Below the pieces are notes generated by a model. It had not been told where the DNA came from, ran no database searches, and worked only from the letters and a program-made list of their open reading frames with translations. A DNA stretch of 64,000 nt, from assembly GCA_024195585.1 (NCBI GenBank), contig SWBL01000004.1:186001-250000 (forward strand), given 5' to 3'. The stretch is from Aureobasidium sp. EXF-3400 (taxonomy: Eukaryota; Ascomycota; Dothideomycetes; Dothideales; Saccotheciaceae). Position numbers and translations under genes: made by a program. Shown piece by piece: positions 35,745 to 45,467 of the stretch. Numbering within the stretch: the first letter of the stretch is position 1; every line of letters begins with the position of its first letter.

Positions 35745-36286
35745 CTAATAATCTTCTGCCCATTCTGATTCTCCATCGACTTCCGTCTTTGACTCGAGGT
35801 CGGCCGCATACCGTTCAGCCATCTGCGAGTAGATGTTCTGCAAATCATATAGCGTCGATGCTGCCGCCCGAGCAGACAGCTCCTGAGCTCGTGTTAGCCA
35901 ACCTCCAGAACGAGGTGTACCAGAGAAAAGCTTACCTCTTGCTTCGGACTCTCATCAAGCCTATCCAATGTTGCCATGACCGAGAGATCTACCTTCTCAT
36001 CCCCTTCCTCGAAGCTCTCCCTCGCGTTATCAGCATTGATCTTCAACCCCTGCTGCACTGCAACAAGCTGTTCCTCCACATCTAAGAGCCGCTTTCTCAA
36101 GTCAACAATGATTGAGCTTTGGCGTTGGATTGTTTTGCGTTCGCGGACAATCAAAGTGCGTAGAGCAGTGATTGTTTGTTTGCTACAGCCTTCGCGGTGG
36201 CTTGTGGCATTCAAGAGTCTGATGATGGAGTCTGTGAGTTCGAGCATCGCGGGGACTACTTTCTCGTAGTCGATAGTGGTAGACAT
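35745..36286 (-). CDS. Small coiled-coil protein of unknown function
   Basis: Two exons, 36286-35936 and 35882-35745, flank a 53-nt intron with a GCTAAC branch site. The spliced frame gives about 162 residues. It starts MSTTIDYEKVVPAMLELTDS, is mainly helical, and has a heptad-rich centre (SIIVDLRKRLLDVEEQLVAV) that should form a coiled coil. It ends acidic with SEWAEDY. No domain is recognised. It lies between the glycosyltransferase and the FSH hydrolase, but the TGTCAG sites on its promoter side could belong to the hydrolase. It may therefore be a bystander inside the cluster. The good splice consensus and frame continuity support a real gene. Confidence 0.65.
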
Positions 36287-36790
36287 GTTGAATTAGAAAG
36301 GAAGCCGATATGCCGTTTGAGGAAGGGGCGAGGGAGAACGAGGGCGTGGAGTCGCACCTGAGTATGGCAGCGGCAACATATCAAACTAATAGTGGTCAGG
36401 CGATGTTGAAGGCCACAAGGATATCGTGAAATCGCTAATGCTTACCCTCCTGGGGTCCGGAAAGCTGTCTCTTAATCTGACAAGACGACTTCACTCTCTC
36501 ATCTAACAGTCAGGTCTGACCTTGACTGATCTTGTTTAGCTTCAGGGCCCTGCTACTATGACTGTCATCTCATGACTGCCCTTGGATCGAACAGATGACT
36601 TAATGTCACATCTGACGGACTCTCTCCTGCAACCTCGTCTCTTCTGACAGAACTGAACGAGAAATCTACTGTCAGACGTACTCAGAACGACAACTATAAA
36701 GCGTCAGGTGTACTCATCAAGTCATGCATCACACCACCCAGCATCGGCATCAGCTCAGCCAAGCACACAACACACTACGCTTTGTCGAAG
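36287..36790. promoter_or_regulatory. Promoter of the FSH hydrolase with several TGTCAG elements
   Basis: CTGACA occurs at 36477-36482 and 36644-36649, and TGTCAGAC at 36670-36677. GTCAG-GT-CTGAC at 36509-36520 is an inverted repeat. A TATA-like ACTATAAAG lies at about 36703-36711, so the nearest element is some 30 bp above it. This is the usual place for an activator site. Confidence 0.6.
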
Positions 36791-37522
36791 ATGTCGCGTA
36801 TCTCCTCGTTTCTACCGATAATCCTCTGCCTTCACGGTACCGGAACATCCGCCAGTATCTTCGAGGCGCAAACACGAAACCTTCGAGCTGCCTTACGGTC
36901 ACAATTCAAATTTATCTTCATCGATGCACCTCATCTTTCCGAGCCAGGACCTGGTGTAGTGCCTGCCTATGTCGACTCTGGACCTTTCTATAGCTGGTTT
37001 TCTCCTTCCGCGAATGATTCTATGGAATCTGTAGCTAGGGAGTTTATGTACTGCAACGAGCACATAAAGAAGAGCTTGGCAAAACTCGAAATCGAGCCCT
37101 CGAGTATTACCGCTGTCATGGGTTTCTCTCAAGGCACAATCGTGGCGTCAATGCTTTTGGGACAAGCTCAATATCACAGTGTCGAGTGGGCGTCTACGGA
37201 TGTTGATCTGGCAGATGTACCATGGGCTGGCTTGCGGTTTGGCGTATTGCTGTCTGGGTCCTGCAGCGATGGAGTAGTCACAGCTTTCATGGGCAAAAAA
37301 TTGCAACTGCCCTGCGTGCACTTGCACGGTCTGCAAGACCCTTTCCTGGAGCACGCTCGAATGCTTCATACCAAGATCTACCATGCTACTTCATCAGATG
37401 TGGTCGAGTTCGATGGTGGACATCAAATCCCTGGAAGCAAAGCAGACCTTAACAGGCTCGTTGCTCTGATACGCGGCCTCAACAGGAAGACGAAGACGAA
37501 AGCGTGGATGAAGGGAAGATGA
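36791..37522 (+). CDS. FSH-family serine hydrolase, LovG-like thioesterase
   Basis: Alpha/beta hydrolase of the FSH1 type, 243 residues and without introns. The ATG at 36791 begins MSRISSFLPIILCLHGTGTS, which puts the HGTG oxyanion-hole strand at the start as in the family. The nucleophile elbow is MGFSQGTIVAS and the catalytic His is in FDGGHQIPG; an Asp is expected near LHGLQDPFLEH. LovG, of the same family, releases the polyketide from LovB and also edits stalled chains. With an HR-PKS that has no release domain, the same job is very likely here. The promoter carries multiple copies of the cluster element. Confidence 0.92.
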   Translation: MSRISSFLPIILCLHGTGTSASIFEAQTRNLRAALRSQFKFIFIDAPHLSEPGPGVVPAYVDSGPFYSWFSPSANDSMESVAREFMYCNEHIKKSLAKLEIEPSSITAVMGFSQGTIVASMLLGQAQYHSVEWASTDVDLADVPWAGLRFGVLLSGSCSDGVVTAFMGKKLQLPCVHLHGLQDPFLEHARMLHTKIYHATSSDVVEFDGGHQIPGSKADLNRLVALIRGLNRKTKTKAWMKGR

Positions 37523-38286
37523 CGTTTGCAATTCCAGGCCGGTACTGGTGCATGGGGTACAATCTAGACGGAGAAATTTGGCGTCCGGTGTTGGATATTT
37601 GGTATGACATAATGAGCCAATTCAAGTCGAGGCTTGGTGGAGCTGACATACAATATCTTTGGTGATGACGATGATGGAGACTGCAGTGTGTTTTCATGGT
37701 TGGTAGTGTTGGTAGCGATGTTTGTATAGTTTGGTACTGTTTGTTTAGAAATATTGACAAGGCAACTGTTGGCAACAACCGCGTCATTTGACACTTCCAA
37801 CGCGCCTTCTCGTACACTCTTCTGACCACACAACAATTTTTCCAGCAACCATGACCAAGCATATGTTGATCCTGCCACTTTTTAAACCTGAAGCAAATCC
37901 TTGATCGCGAACGTCGAATGGTCAACCGCGATCTTCGCCCTCTTGATATCGAGTGCGACACAGCGTTCGAATCTCCCCAACCGTCCTTGAGCTTCATGGC
38001 CGTAGTGACCGATTCAACAATGCTTTGTCGGCCGACTATAATTCACGATTTCTATGACCGTGGAGATCTTGTACATGTAGGTTCATCATATTGTTGCACA
38101 TCTGATCCGGACATAGAACAGCATCTCGGGACAATCGTGTCCTGTCACCATGTCAGCATGTCAGCTTTATCCAATCTCAAGAACCACCTTACAACACTGC
38201 CAGCTCCCAATGTCATCATACACACAAGATATAAAGGTTGAATCCTTCCGCAAACATTTAGGGTACTCAACAATACGCTCTGGATC
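37523..38286. promoter_or_regulatory. Intergenic region and promoter of the membrane protein gene
   Basis: No gene is supported. Near its right end, 38151-38164 reads TGTCAGCATGTCAG, a direct repeat of the cluster element with 8-bp phasing, about 125 bp above the next start codon. The rest shows nothing notable. Confidence 0.5.
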
Positions 38287-39169
38287 ATGTCTTCACCAGC
38301 AGGCTTCTCGTCAGCCACATTCCCTTCAAGCCTTTACTTTGCAACCATCGTCCTCTACTCCATTCTTATTGTGCCAACATTCTACATCTGGCGTTGCCAT
38401 GGTAGACCCGGCTTCTTAGCCTACAATTTCATTTATGCCTTTTGCGCAATTCGCGTCGCAGGTGGCGCATTATCTATCGCCGCAGTCCACAATGCCGACC
38501 TCGAGACCAGCGCGACCATCGTCAACAGCTTGGCTATCTCACCACTCATCCTAGCTGGACTTGGCTTCCTGTATGAGGCCCGTATTGCTCGTATCGCAAG
38601 CCTGCGTTCTCGACGAGAGTGGGTGCTCGTGGGCATCTATCACAGCATCGTCACCACTGCTATTGTGCTGGTGGTCATTGGTATAGTCAACGTTATGAAG
38701 GGCTTGTCCACCACTCAAGGCTCGGGGCTCATCAAGGCTGGTCTGGCTGTGTTGATAGTATCGTATGTCGTCTTCTTGCCTGGACTACTGTCTCCTTGCG
38801 CGCTCCCGACAAACCAAAGAACGATACATTCATCGACGGCACAGTGGTGAGTCTATGTATCTCGTTGATCTGCGACAGCAAAAATACTGATTCGTCAAGC
38901 TACTACATACTGCTTTTGCCGCTCTGCCTTTCATTGGTATGCAACTTGTCTATGGAGTCATATCATTCCTACTGGTTGATCCTGCTTTTGCGCGTTCGTT
39001 GGCAGCAAAGATCATTCTGAGCTTCATTCCTGAGCTATTCGCCATTACTTTGTTTGTGCATGGAGGATACAGGACGCGCTACATGTATGCCTCGCGTCAC
39101 CAACAGATATCTGGCAAGTACAGCTCCCGATGGCCTGTATCTGCCAGGCTGCGGGCTTGTTTTGCTTGA
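38287..39169 (+). CDS. DUF7702-like integral membrane protein, apparently frame-broken
   Basis: Polytopic membrane protein of unknown function, with about seven hydrophobic segments starting at YFATIVLYSILIVPTFYIW. A 53-nt intron (38847-38899) is clear and leads to HTAFAALPFIGMQLVYGVISF. Before it, the frame must change near 38770-38780 to keep a hydrophobic helix (LIVSYVVFL then AWTTVSLRAPDKP). The exon total is again one base short of a multiple of three. A 62-nt intron at 38758-38819 would also restore frame but would delete part of that helix, so I favour a missing base. The family assignment is from memory of ascomycete DUF7702 proteins. Two TGTCAG copies in its promoter suggest it belongs to the cluster. 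Confidence 0.7.
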
Positions 39170-40046
39170 CTAAATAAATGTAAAGGATGATCGTACTCGC
39201 GTTGCTTTTGAAGTGTACTCAAGGCTCAGAGATATATGACAAGTAGCATTGAGAACATCGATCATTATTGGGGATTGGTCAAGTCAGGTATAACGCACGT
39301 AAGAAGGAGCGGAGACAGCTTCCTAAAGTTCATTGGTGCATTACGTATACAGTTTCGCACGTTCTAAATTTAGGATTGATTCTTCGATTTCAAGTAACTT
39401 CATTGATTGTTAAATGATGAACCCAAGGACTCTCTCTATTGTAGGGCGAAATGGCGATCAAGAGGGACTTATGCCAAGCCTACATGACAACTATAGGGCT
39501 CAGATCGGCGTTGCTTGACACGCTTGGCAGGCGCCCCAGAAAATGCCCCCTGAAACCACCTGCCCCTTTTTTATTCCATCTCATGTTTGCGTCGTCGTTT
39601 CGCCAATAACACAATCTTGGCAAGCGATTCTTGAGTGCCCGTCACTTGTTATGCCCTCTGGTATTTGCTATGGCCTGGAACAAATCATTCGCGCATCCTA
39701 CCGCTACCAGACTTCGTGATTGCGAAAGCTAGCTTTTGAAGATCGAGACGCGAAGGAACAGTGTTGTTGATCTACGGATGTCGGCACCGCGGTCCACGCC
39801 TAAAGTTGGTTTTGTGAGGTTTGGGAGCCTCGCGGCCTTTTCTGCATTGGCAGTGGTAATTTTCTCTAGGCAGCTATTTTCTTTGAACCTCATTACGTAT
39901 GGACACGGGGCCCCTCATCTTAGCAGGGGCTTTCCTCCAAGCCTAAAACGTTTTCAAGGGATACACCCACTCACTTCCGCACTGTTTGGGGATGATTTCC
40001 TCTGGTTGCATGGCAAGCATTGATTGTGATTATTGTTCGAAGAGTT
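39170..40046. other. Intergenic region, no supported gene
   Basis: Right edge of the biosynthetic cluster. An open frame at about 39778-40023 has one hydrophobic stretch but no domain and no splice support. No TGTCAG element was seen upstream of the GT69 gene. Confidence 0.5.
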
Positions 40047-41329
40047 ATGCTGCTACTCCGATTTGGTCGACGTCGTCTATACCGAAGAAACAGTCTACGC
40101 TACTTGGTTGTAGCTCTAGTCCTCTTCGTTGTTCTCGCTTTGGCTGAGGCATTCAACATACATTCTGCACTGGAACAAGCATCCTTGGAAGAGCCCAACG
40201 CATTTGGACAGCAAAAAATCTTCATTGTCGGAATCCACTGGAACAACGAACATATTCTGTGGAACCATTGGATACCTGCCCTGGTAGCGTTGGCCAAAGA
40301 TATCGGACCAGAAAATGTCTTCGTCAGTATTTATGAGAGCGGAAGCTACGACAACACGAAAGCGGTGCTGCGGGTACTGGACCAAGCACTCGAGGAGAAT
40401 GGCATACCCAGAAGAGTGATACTCGATGAGACGACGCATGCTGATGAAATCTCCAAACCCCCGAGCGATAGCGGGTGGCTCGAGATACCGAATGGAACGA
40501 CGCAATTACGACGTATTCCATATCTGGCTAAGTCGCGAAACATAGCGATGCAGCCTTTGTATGAACTGCAAGACACCAATGTTGTGTTCGACAAGATTCT
40601 CTTTCTTAATGATGTCGTGTTTACGGTAAGGGTTCGTTTCTGATCATGCTATATACAGGTTTTGCTGACCTCAAGAACCAGACTCCAGATATTCAAAAGC
40701 TGCTTGCGACCAGAGACGGAAATTATGCTGCAGCTTGCGCTCTGGACTTCTCCAAACCACCTGCATTTTACGACACTTTCGCACTGCGAGATTTCGAGGG
40801 CTATGAAGCTGCAACAACAGCATGGCCATACTTCCGATCACGGGTATCCCGAGAAGCTTTGAAGCACGGCAAACCAACACTAGTGGAAAGTTGCTGGAAT
40901 GGTGTTGTGGCCATGGATGCGAAGCCATTCTACCAAACCCCTCGCCTGACTTTCAGAGGCGTGCCAGACTCGCTGGCGAAGCTGCATGTCGAGGGCTCGG
41001 AGTGCTGTCTCATTCACACAGACAACCCTCTCAGTCAGGAACAAGGCGTTTGGGTGAATCCGAATGTGCGAGTAGGCTATAATGAACGTGCCTACAGAGA
41101 GGTCAATCCAGAAGGGTTGAGTACGTGGATGTCTGTTTTCTCCATCGCACGTGGTCTCTGGACGAACAGATTGTTGCGGTGGTCTACATCTCCCTTGTTT
41201 AAGGAGCGGGTCATGAGACGTCGTGTAGAGCAGTGGAAGGAAAATCATCCTAACAGCCACGAAACCGGGTCTTCGTGCCTGATAAACGAGATGCAAATCT
41301 TGACATGGTACGGTTGGGCTCATGTGTGA
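40047..41329 (+). CDS. GT69 glycosyltransferase, Cap59/Cmt1 alpha-1,3-mannosyltransferase-like
   Basis: Type II membrane enzyme, probably in the Golgi. Exons 40047-40625 and 40682-41329 flank a 56-nt intron, giving 408 residues. The start MLLLRFGRRRLYRR precedes a signal-anchor helix (LVVALVLFVVLALAEAF). Family features seen are FIVGIHWNNEHIL, VFVSIYESGSYDNTKAVL and RIPYLAKSRNIAMQPL. These are followed by the metal-binding-like FLNDVVFT and NYAAACALDFSKPPAFYDTF. The C-terminus has NPNVRVGYN. The family includes the capsule-linked Cap59 and alpha-1,3-mannosyltransferase Cmt1 of Cryptococcus. In ascomycetes the substrate is uncertain. Confidence 0.9.
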
Positions 41330-41744
41330 GCCATGTCATTCTTGTAGTATGCCAAATACCAGCAAAACCCGCAATTGAGAGCAATATGTAGCACCTGATC
41401 TTGTTTAGATTCTCAATGAAGGGTCTGAACCCCATGATGATCAATTTCTAGGCAACACTATAGACCTAAATAAGATCATGAGATATTGATTGTCGGAAAG
41501 ATCACTATCTATAAATGCACAAAGCTTAGCCTAACCCCAGTCCACCCTTCGAGACGCGTAATCCAAAGTAGGAGCTCTACAGAACCCAACCATATTCTAT
41601 TTTGAGTATGGTCTATTAGATCTCCTGCCTAGGCCGCTTCAGCCTTGGTGCCAATATGCCGTAGGCCTTAGCAGTCTCATAAAACTAAGCCGCCTCCCGT
41701 GAGATTGATGACCAGATCATACACCATTCGTTGTTTCTTGAGTG
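41330..41744. other. Intergenic region, no supported gene
   Basis: Short spacer between two glycosyltransferase genes in the same orientation. Nothing coding or structured is evident. Confidence 0.5.
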
Positions 41745-42887
41745 ATGTGGGCGATGAGATGGACGCGACGGCAAATACGCACCTTGTCGTCCGCTGCTTT
41801 GTTATGTGTCATTGTAGGACTTTGGGTGTTAATCGACCATGAGCTCTCACGAAACCACTATCTATCAACAGATCTGATTGACGTGCCCCCTCACCCAGGA
41901 GCAAACGAGAAGTTCACTTCGTCACCCAACGACATAGAGTCCATTTGCCGTGCCAATGGCTTCACCCCCTTGCGCGCCCAAAACAGCAAGAGAAAAATCT
42001 ACGACCTGGTCCTCATGTCGACAGAACTAGATTGGTTGGAGATACGACTGCACACCCTATCAAACTACGTAGACTACTTTGTCATCGTCGAATCATCGAC
42101 AACATTTACTGGCAAGCCAAAGCCTCTGTACCTTCAAGACAACTGGAACTTATTCAGTGATTTCCATCACAAGATCATCTATCGCGTTGTGGAAGACCCC
42201 ATTCAGAGCTCACGGACCTGGGATCATGAAGATTACTTCCGAAACGCCCTCTTTACAGCAGTATTTCCTGGTTTGAAAGGAACTGCACAAGAGGCGAATC
42301 TTGGAGATGTCTTGATTGTCAGTGATATGGATGAGATAATTAGGCCAGGAGTCATGCTTCTCTTGCGACATTGTGATATCCCAGCTCGCTTGACGCTGCG
42401 CACGCAGTTCTACTATTACTCGTTCCAATGGCGGCACCGAGGTCCGCAGTGGGCACATCCAGATGTCACGATATATCGAGGTCCGGATACTATCATGCCA
42501 AACGATCTCCGACAAGGGCTATTAGGAAGTGGATGGACGCCCATCGCTGCCATACATCGCTGGGGGGATAAAGGCACTCTCTGGAATGCAGGATGGCACT
42601 GTTCCAGCTGTTTTGCAACCGTGGCCGAGATGCACACCAAGATGCACAGTTTCTCTCATCAGGGTTGGAATACTGCAGAGAATCGTGAATCGCGGACTTT
42701 GATCGACCGCGTTCGGCATGGTTTGGATCTTTTCGGCCGAGCAGATGAGCTGTATGACAAGATCGAGGACAACAAAGATGTGCCTTCTTATATTACTGCA
42801 CAGTATGAGCAGAAGGGAAGGTTCAGATATCTCTTGGATCGTGATGGAGAAGATGCGGCCTTTGATGATGTCTCAACTGCCACTTAG
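41745..42887 (+). CDS. GT17 family glycosyltransferase (beta-1,4-GlcNAc transferase III-like)
   Basis: Type II membrane glycosyltransferase of 380 residues, without introns. The ATG at 41745 leads a basic stretch and a signal anchor (LSSAALLCVIVGLWVLIDH). The GT17 core has IYDLVLMSTELDWLEIRLHTL and DYFVIVESSTTFTGKPKPL. It continues with DVLIVSDMDEIIRP, where the DxD metal motif lies, then FYYYSFQWRH and GWHCSSCFATVAEM. Family members transfer N-acetylglucosamine in animals; fungal members are not well studied. It follows the GT69 gene in the same direction, so the two may act on the same glycan (inference). Confidence 0.9.
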   Translation: MWAMRWTRRQIRTLSSAALLCVIVGLWVLIDHELSRNHYLSTDLIDVPPHPGANEKFTSSPNDIESICRANGFTPLRAQNSKRKIYDLVLMSTELDWLEIRLHTLSNYVDYFVIVESSTTFTGKPKPLYLQDNWNLFSDFHHKIIYRVVEDPIQSSRTWDHEDYFRNALFTAVFPGLKGTAQEANLGDVLIVSDMDEIIRPGVMLLLRHCDIPARLTLRTQFYYYSFQWRHRGPQWAHPDVTIYRGPDTIMPNDLRQGLLGSGWTPIAAIHRWGDKGTLWNAGWHCSSCFATVAEMHTKMHSFSHQGWNTAENRESRTLIDRVRHGLDLFGRADELYDKIEDNKDVPSYITAQYEQKGRFRYLLDRDGEDAAFDDVSTAT

Positions 42888-42938
42888 CATGATATCTGTT
42901 TCAAGCAGCATTCGTCCTTTTGTGTCGTCACTGGTTCC

Positions 42939-42966
42939 ATCATCATCATCATCACATCATCATCAA
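42939..42966. repeat. CAT trinucleotide microsatellite
   Basis: Run of CATCAT units interrupted once by CACAT, in the 3' region between two convergent genes. Confidence 0.8.
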
Positions 42967-42977
42967 GATCTGTGTGC

Positions 42978-43967
42978 CTAGGGTCTTCCAGGCAGTTGTG
43001 GCAGATGTCCAGCAGCGATGATCCAGCTTTTGACCATCTCCTCCCTCACCTCAGCATCAGTGTGCAAAAAGATTTCAGCCAAATTCGGATCTGCAAAGTG
43101 TTTTACGACAATAGCTCTTTGTCTGGTAGGCATGGATGAGAAGGTGGCTTTGAAGAGAGAAGTTGCAGCCGCGACCGGAGAGACTTGAGAGGTGTTGCCA
43201 TAGTAGGCTCGTAAGGTATCATATGGTCGTGGTTCTGCAGGCAAGGGGTCGCCCATTAAGATGCGTTTAGCTTGGTTGCAGAGGGTTGACTCAGGCGGTC
43301 GCTTGGATGCCGTCTGAGAGGGAGGGCCGTAGTGAGGGGTGTAGGGAGTATTGGTGGTGGTGTCTGGCAGAGTATCTGGTTGATCATGAACTTGAGTAGA
43401 GGGTCGCTCCTGGGGAGCTACCGACTCGTAGGGAGAGTGTGGTAGAGGAACGGATTGGCCATCAGCAGCAGGCACTTCGGCAGGTCGAGATACAGATTCT
43501 GAAGCCAAGCGCTGCTCGACAAGATGTTCAGGATCGAACAGATCAGTCAAGTCATGATAATGCCTCAGAGGCGCAGCCCGAAACTTTCTGGCGTTGGGAT
43601 CCTGGTCTTTGTAGTAACTCTCCAGGACGTCATCTGTATTTGTAGGCAAGCCATTGGGTAAACGTGGCCATGGCATAGCGAGCAGATTCACGTAAGTACG
43701 CCAGTCATTTCTCAAGGCACCCAATTTATTCTTCATGCGGATATCGTCACACAAGTCAGGTTGTGATGATTTGTGCTTGATAATGTCGGCGACGCGTTTA
43801 TAGGCGTCTTTGGTAAAGCCAGACGGGACGTTCTTGGTCGGAGGGCCTTGCATGCTCTTCATGGTAGCAATGAAGGCAACCTCCATGTCGTTTGTCCATT
43901 TTAGCTGTGAGCGTGATGGTTTTGCACCGCTGGGCGAGTCGACAGCGATGGAAGTGTCAGGGTCCAT
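42978..43967 (-). CDS. Myb/SANT-like DNA-binding domain protein
   Basis: Intronless gene of 329 residues starting at the ATG at 43967 (MDPDTSIAVDSPSG); an in-frame ATG 25 codons upstream is less likely. Residues 20 to 135 look like a Myb/SANT-like domain of the Myb_DNA-bind_3 type: LKWTNDMEVAFIATMKSMQ, KDAYKRVADIIKHK, a KNKLGALRNDW helix and YYKDQDPNARKF. The middle is Pro/Ser-rich and disordered. The C-terminal helical part ends MVKSWIIAAGHLPQ. Such domains are common in proteins related to Harbinger and other DNA transposons. No transposase or inverted repeats are present here, so it may be a host regulator or a domesticated gene. It is divergent from the Cia1 gene. Confidence 0.8.
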   Translation of the reverse strand: MDPDTSIAVDSPSGAKPSRSQLKWTNDMEVAFIATMKSMQGPPTKNVPSGFTKDAYKRVADIIKHKSSQPDLCDDIRMKNKLGALRNDWRTYVNLLAMPWPRLPNGLPTNTDDVLESYYKDQDPNARKFRAAPLRHYHDLTDLFDPEHLVEQRLASESVSRPAEVPAADGQSVPLPHSPYESVAPQERPSTQVHDQPDTLPDTTTNTPYTPHYGPPSQTASKRPPESTLCNQAKRILMGDPLPAEPRPYDTLRAYYGNTSQVSPVAAATSLFKATFSSMPTRQRAIVVKHFADPNLAEIFLHTDAEVREEMVKSWIIAAGHLPQLPGRP

Positions 43968-44189
43968 AATCGGTGTAAGATGTGTATAAGGACAAACAGG
44001 TTTTCGGAGAAGTCGAGGAAGGAGCGAGCTGGATTGTGCCAAAATTCGGGTCGTTGCTGTCCGCCCAGCTCAGATTGCGGCTTCGGGTCAGGGTCGCTGA
44101 CGTACTTGGGATAATTCGCAACAGTCACAATCTCGACTCGATGTCAACGCAATTGTCGTAGCTTGGCCAAACCTCAATTGACACGCAAC

Positions 44190-45467
44190 ATGACCTCGAA
44201 ACCAACCATCGCGCCGCTGGCGACCTTGACACCAGCTTCCAACACACGCACATGGCTCTCGTCGCCCCACCCGAACCTCCCCATCGTCGCAACCGCATGC
44301 AGTGACCGCAGCGTGCGCGTCTACTCGCTCAACTCCTTCAACCTTGTCAGCAACATCACCGGTGGCCACAAACGCTCCATTCGCAGTGTTGCTTGGAAGC
44401 CCGATAGTGCTACCTCTGCTACTGGTGAAAGTGTCCTTGCGACGGGCAGTTTCGATGCCAGCGCAGGCATTTGGAGACGATGGGAGGCCAACAGCGCCAA
44501 GGTCAACAAGTCAGAAGACAATGAAGTCGACTTCACAAAAGATGGAGGAGATGACGAGGATGATGAGTGGCGCTTTGCTGTCGTCCTCGACGGCCACGAA
44601 TCCGAGATCAAGAGTCTGGCATTTAGTCCTACCTCGCCATTGCTGGCTACCTGCAGTCGCGATAAGAGCGTCTGGATCTGGGAAGAGCTGGAAGATGACA
44701 ATTTTGAAACAGTTGCTGTTCTACAAGAGCACGAGGGTGATGTGAAATGTGTTTGCTGGCACCCCTCAGAAGAACTCCTCGCCTCGTCCAGCTACGACGA
44801 CAATATTCGACTTTGGAGAGAAGACATTGACGACTGGGGCTGCTGCGCCGTACTTGCAGGCCACGGTGGTACAGTCTGGTGGGTCGAGTTTGAGGGTGCC
44901 ACACGACCAGGTCTCAAAGCTACCACAGAGCAACAGCAAAGACTGCTTGAACTGAGAGAAGCCTCTGGCCCCCGTCTCGCTAGTTGTTCCGACGATCTCA
45001 GCATCCGCATTTGGCGCCGTATCCCCAAGGACAGACCTAATGGAGCCCCTCAAACTGGTCCCAGAATGCCGAGTATCATCAAGACAAACACCATCGAGGA
45101 AGAATGGGTCCCGGAAGCCGCTTTGCCTCAAAACCACGAACGCGCTATCTACTCTGTCTCATGGAGCAAAACTACCGGTCTGCTTGTCAGTGCAGGTAGC
45201 GATGGCAAGATCATCGTCTACAAGGAGCAATGGGCTGCCGACAATGCTTCAGCACAAATAGAGACAACAGATGGTCCCAAGGAAATCGCAAAAACTGAAT
45301 GGATTGCTGTGGCTGAGGTCGAGAATGCCCACGATGTCTTTGAGATCAACCACGTCTGCTGGGCTAAGCGAAGCGACGCTGGTCGTCGTAGCGATGACGA
45401 GGAAATCATCATCAGCACCGGCGACGATGGTGAGGTACGCCTATGGACACTTGAGAACTTTTCATGA
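44190..45467 (+). CDS. CIA1: Cytosolic iron-sulfur assembly protein Cia1 (WD40 propeller)
   Basis: Scaffold of the CIA targeting complex that hands iron-sulfur clusters to cytosolic and nuclear proteins. It is intronless, 425 residues, starting MTSKPTIAPLATLTP at 44190. Seven WD repeats can be followed: TACSDRSVRVYSL, GHKRSIRSVAWKP, DGHESEIKSLAFSPTSPLLATCSRDKSVWIWE, HEGDVKCVCWHPSEELLASSSYDDNIRLW, a GHGGTVWWVEF blade, HERAIYSVSWSKTTGLLVSAGSDGKIIVY, and a last blade ending STGDDGEVRLW. The fungal-type acidic insertion in blade 2 is present. This order is diagnostic for Cia1/CIAO1. Confidence 0.95.
   Translation: MTSKPTIAPLATLTPASNTRTWLSSPHPNLPIVATACSDRSVRVYSLNSFNLVSNITGGHKRSIRSVAWKPDSATSATGESVLATGSFDASAGIWRRWEANSAKVNKSEDNEVDFTKDGGDDEDDEWRFAVVLDGHESEIKSLAFSPTSPLLATCSRDKSVWIWEELEDDNFETVAVLQEHEGDVKCVCWHPSEELLASSSYDDNIRLWREDIDDWGCCAVLAGHGGTVWWVEFEGATRPGLKATTEQQQRLLELREASGPRLASCSDDLSIRIWRRIPKDRPNGAPQTGPRMPSIIKTNTIEEEWVPEAALPQNHERAIYSVSWSKTTGLLVSAGSDGKIIVYKEQWAADNASAQIETTDGPKEIAKTEWIAVAEVENAHDVFEINHVCWAKRSDAGRRSDDEEIIISTGDDGEVRLWTLENFS

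Noticed and set aside
26260..38130. ToxE-box (ATCTCNCGNA) sites in the cluster
   Set aside because: Near matches at about 26287 and 38123 fail at fixed positions.
39778..40023. Possible small protein with one hydrophobic stretch
   Set aside because: No domain, no splice support, and it lies directly upstream of the GT69 gene, probably in its leader.
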